64,000 nt of DNA, from the NCBI GenBank assembly GCA_003153055.1, contig PMBV01000034.1:23583-87582 (forward strand), written 5' to 3'. This stretch comes from Myxococcales bacterium (GTDB lineage: Bacteria > Myxococcota > Myxococcia > Myxococcales > Myxococcaceae). Shown here piece after piece: positions 62,312 through 64,000 of this stretch; the stretch's first letter is position 1, and the number at the start of each line of letters is the position of its first letter. The notes under the pieces were generated by a model. The model had not been told where the DNA came from and made no database searches. It saw nothing but the letters and a program-made list of their open reading frames with translations. The translations under genes were made by a program, and so were the position numbers.

Positions 62312-63256
62312 TCAGCCCAGGGTCTCCACGACCGTGAGCGACTCCACAAGAGTTCCCGAGCCAGTCGACGCACGGAACGCCACCGTCCAACTCGCGCCAC
62401 GGCGAGGCACCGCGGCGTCACCCCGGGCCACGATGACGGCGATTCGCCCAAGAGCGTCGGTGGCGATCGACTCCTTCGCGAGCCACGCGTGACCCTCGAC
62501 CAAGAGCTTCACGTCGGCGCCCGAGGGGACCTCGGAGACCACGGAGACCCCAGCGAGCGGCTCCTGGCGGGCATTTGTCAGCGTGAGCGTGACCGGGTGG
62601 CGCCCGCCTCGCCCGAGCTCGACCCGTGGTGGATCAACGGTGAGTCGAGCCGCGCCCATCTGAGTGTTCTCGTTCATCAACGCCAGCAGTCGGAGAATTC
62701 CCCCGGGAATGTCGGCCTGTCGAACGTGAATCTGTGCCTTGATGTTGGCGTCGAGGCTCGGCGCCGCCTTCGATGCACCCGACGCTCCGGGCTCGTGCGC
62801 TCGACTCGGCGGCTCGGACACCAGCATCGCCTGCCACGCAATCGGCTGCTCCGGCGTGGCGGCCTCATCGGTGGCAGACGTCAGCAGGCGAATCGGCTTC
62901 GGCTCGACCCGCTTGACGCCCTCGAGAACCCGGACAGCGAACTTGAACTCCGCGGACTCAACATGGAGGAGCGGCAGGGGTATCAGCGACAGCGCCGGAA
63001 GCTGCACCGTGCGGGGCTCGGGTCGGCCATTGGGCCCAGGCTGGTCCAACGTGAAGGACACCATTCGCAAGTCGCCGAGCGACCGCGGGTCGACCGAACC
63101 AGCCCCAACGGGCGACGGCGCCTTCGTGAAGCCAAACTCCTCGATGTACCTGGCGAATTGGCGCGCGGCCATGAAGTCTGCGTTGATGACCGCCGTGATC
63201 GGCGCCGAGAAGAGCTCGGAGAGATCGACGATGCTGACGTAGGTATCCTGGGCCAT
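62312..63256 (-). CDS. DUF2589 protein with C-terminal Ig-like domain
   Basis: 314 aa, AGAGGAG upstream of the ATG. The N-terminal half matches DUF2589: VDLSELFSAPITAVINADFM, ARQFARYIEEFGF, VSFTL, then VQLPALSLIPLPLLHVESAE and FKFAVRV. The C-terminal 100 residues (VDPPRVELGRGGRHPVTLTL, LAGVSVVSEV, ASTGSGTLVE) look like an invasin-type Ig domain, which is unusual. DUF2589 proteins have no known function but come in small clusters. Fourteen bases from the upstream gene. Confidence 0.88.
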   Translation of the reverse strand: MAQDTYVSIVDLSELFSAPITAVINADFMAARQFARYIEEFGFTKAPSPVGAGSVDPRSLGDLRMVSFTLDQPGPNGRPEPRTVQLPALSLIPLPLLHVESAEFKFAVRVLEGVKRVEPKPIRLLTSATDEAATPEQPIAWQAMLVSEPPSRAHEPGASGASKAAPSLDANIKAQIHVRQADIPGGILRLLALMNENTQMGAARLTVDPPRVELGRGGRHPVTLTLTNARQEPLAGVSVVSEVPSGADVKLLVEGHAWLAKESIATDALGRIAVIVARGDAAVPRRGASWTVAFRASTGSGTLVESLTVVETLG

Positions 63257-63270
63257 GGTCGCTCCTCTCG

Positions 63271-63948
63271 TCAGCCGTCCTGCGGCACCAGTTGCTGCTC
63301 ACCCGAGACCAGGACCCACCGGAAGTTCCGGAGTGCCGCCTTGACCTTCAAGGTTTGAATGGCCCGCTCCTCGAGCCCGGAGAGGGTCTTGTAATCGAGG
63401 AGCACGTTGATGGACGGGACGGTCTCGTCATAAGCGCTGGCCTGCTCTCGAACCGCCCCCGCGATGATGACCTCGATGGCTTCCTTGTGGGGCGACGCGA
63501 TGGCCTCATCGATGATCGCCCGCGAAGTCCCTCCGACGTGCTTCTGGAAGTCTTCGTCACTCGAGAGCGCATCGCGAATGGCCATCTTCAACTCTTCGAC
63601 CACCTTGGCGACCTCGACGTCGCCCGTGGCCGCGAGCACCAGGGCCCGCTCGACGACCGGAAAGATGTGCTTGGAAAACTCTTGCCGAATCTCGCTCGAG
63701 GCCAACGCCGCGACCAGCCGCTTCCCGCTGTCCGCGCCATCGGGCACTTGACGGTCAACGACGCGGGTGAGCCCCCAAGCGACGTGTTGCGAGATGCCGT
63801 GAGAGAGGGACCAGAGCCACTGTTGGCTGGGTGCCGACCGACGCGTCTTCTGCGCGACGTGGGCCAGCGGCTCGTCGGTGACCGCGAACCGAAGCGTGAG
63901 CTCGATTTCCTCGAGCTCGGCGTTCGGCACCGGAAGGTACTGGAGCAC
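63271..63948 (-). CDS. DUF2589-cluster partner protein, start uncertain
   Basis: 225 aa from GTG 63948. The frame upstream reads LTCRLSGEYQRDK and then meets TAG at 63997-63999, so either this GTG is the real start (no good ribosome binding site) or the gene begins outside the window with an edge ambiguity. Helical charged protein (IRQEFSKHIFPVVERALVLA, AKVVEELKMAIRDALSSDED) with a C-terminal beta strand part. No TM or signal peptide. First gene of the operon seen here. Confidence 0.7.
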   Translation of the reverse strand: MLQYLPVPNAELEEIELTLRFAVTDEPLAHVAQKTRRSAPSQQWLWSLSHGISQHVAWGLTRVVDRQVPDGADSGKRLVAALASSEIRQEFSKHIFPVVERALVLAATGDVEVAKVVEELKMAIRDALSSDEDFQKHVGGTSRAIIDEAIASPHKEAIEVIIAGAVREQASAYDETVPSINVLLDYKTLSGLEERAIQTLKVKAALRNFRWVLVSGEQQLVPQDG

Positions 63949-64000
63949 CTTGTCACGTTGATACTCTCCCGAGAGACGGCAGGTGAGCTTGTTGGTCTAA

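Overview
The window is GC-rich bacterial chromosome. It carries Hanks-type serine/threonine kinases with PEGA tails, many lipoproteins with Gly/Thr-rich linkers, sigma-54 activators, several two-TM/TPR proteins and large transglutaminase/TPR proteins. This style fits Myxococcota (myxobacteria and relatives). That is an inference from gene content; no rRNA or tRNA gene was recognised here.

Left part (1-28.7 kb): mostly ordinary core and envelope genes. They include a kinase plus TPR/PEGA pair, an OPT-family transporter, a DUF885-like metalloprotein, an SDR, release factor 3 (prfC), a TPR lipoprotein, a 2[4Fe-4S] ferredoxin, a DUF3857/transglutaminase/TPR protein split by one in-frame TAG, a polysaccharide deacetylase, a thioredoxin-like protein, a GMP/IMP nucleotidase-like HAD enzyme, a divergent TetR/CPBP pair sharing a palindrome, a rhodanese lipoprotein and several surface lipoproteins. 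A small AT-richer patch at about 9.87-11.0 kb carries a 5'-truncated gene and an orphan gene in the style of a toxin/immunity remnant.

Island (about 28.8-34.45 kb): compositionally different. It has an orphan gene with a predicted leaderless promoter, an abortive-infection-like gene bracketed by two long imperfect direct repeats, a decayed gene module (X, Y, Z) and the 3' end of an IS1634-like transposase.

Central block (34.5-44.3 kb): the most interesting part. Two glycosyltransferases of the TIGR04282/TIGR04283 type (both associated with arsenosugar synthesis), a TVP38/TMEM64 membrane protein and an MTA-phosphorylase-like nucleosidase lie beside one 811-aa fusion of PqqD-like, radical SAM and ArsM-like methyltransferase parts. 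The fusion is translationally coupled to an HdrB-like double-CCG protein and follows a NifX-like protein. Upstream are a PAS/sigma-54 activator, ApbE and a small protein. Nested palindromes separate the activator from the NifX-like gene. I read this as an arsenosugar/organoarsenic-type pathway with an unusual enzyme fusion and redox partners.

Right part (44.4-64 kb): a DsbA-like lipoprotein; a MalT-like ATPase regulator with a winged-helix output; a CHASE-type sensor kinase divergent from a TonB receptor plus YfiR-type protein; an HxlR regulator coupled to a FabF-like ketosynthase; a GH43-AbfB lipoprotein; an acyl-CoA dehydrogenase; and at the end a minus-strand DUF2589 operon that also encodes a zinc ribbon, an NNCYNYA-motif protein and two SGRPNP-motif paralogues.
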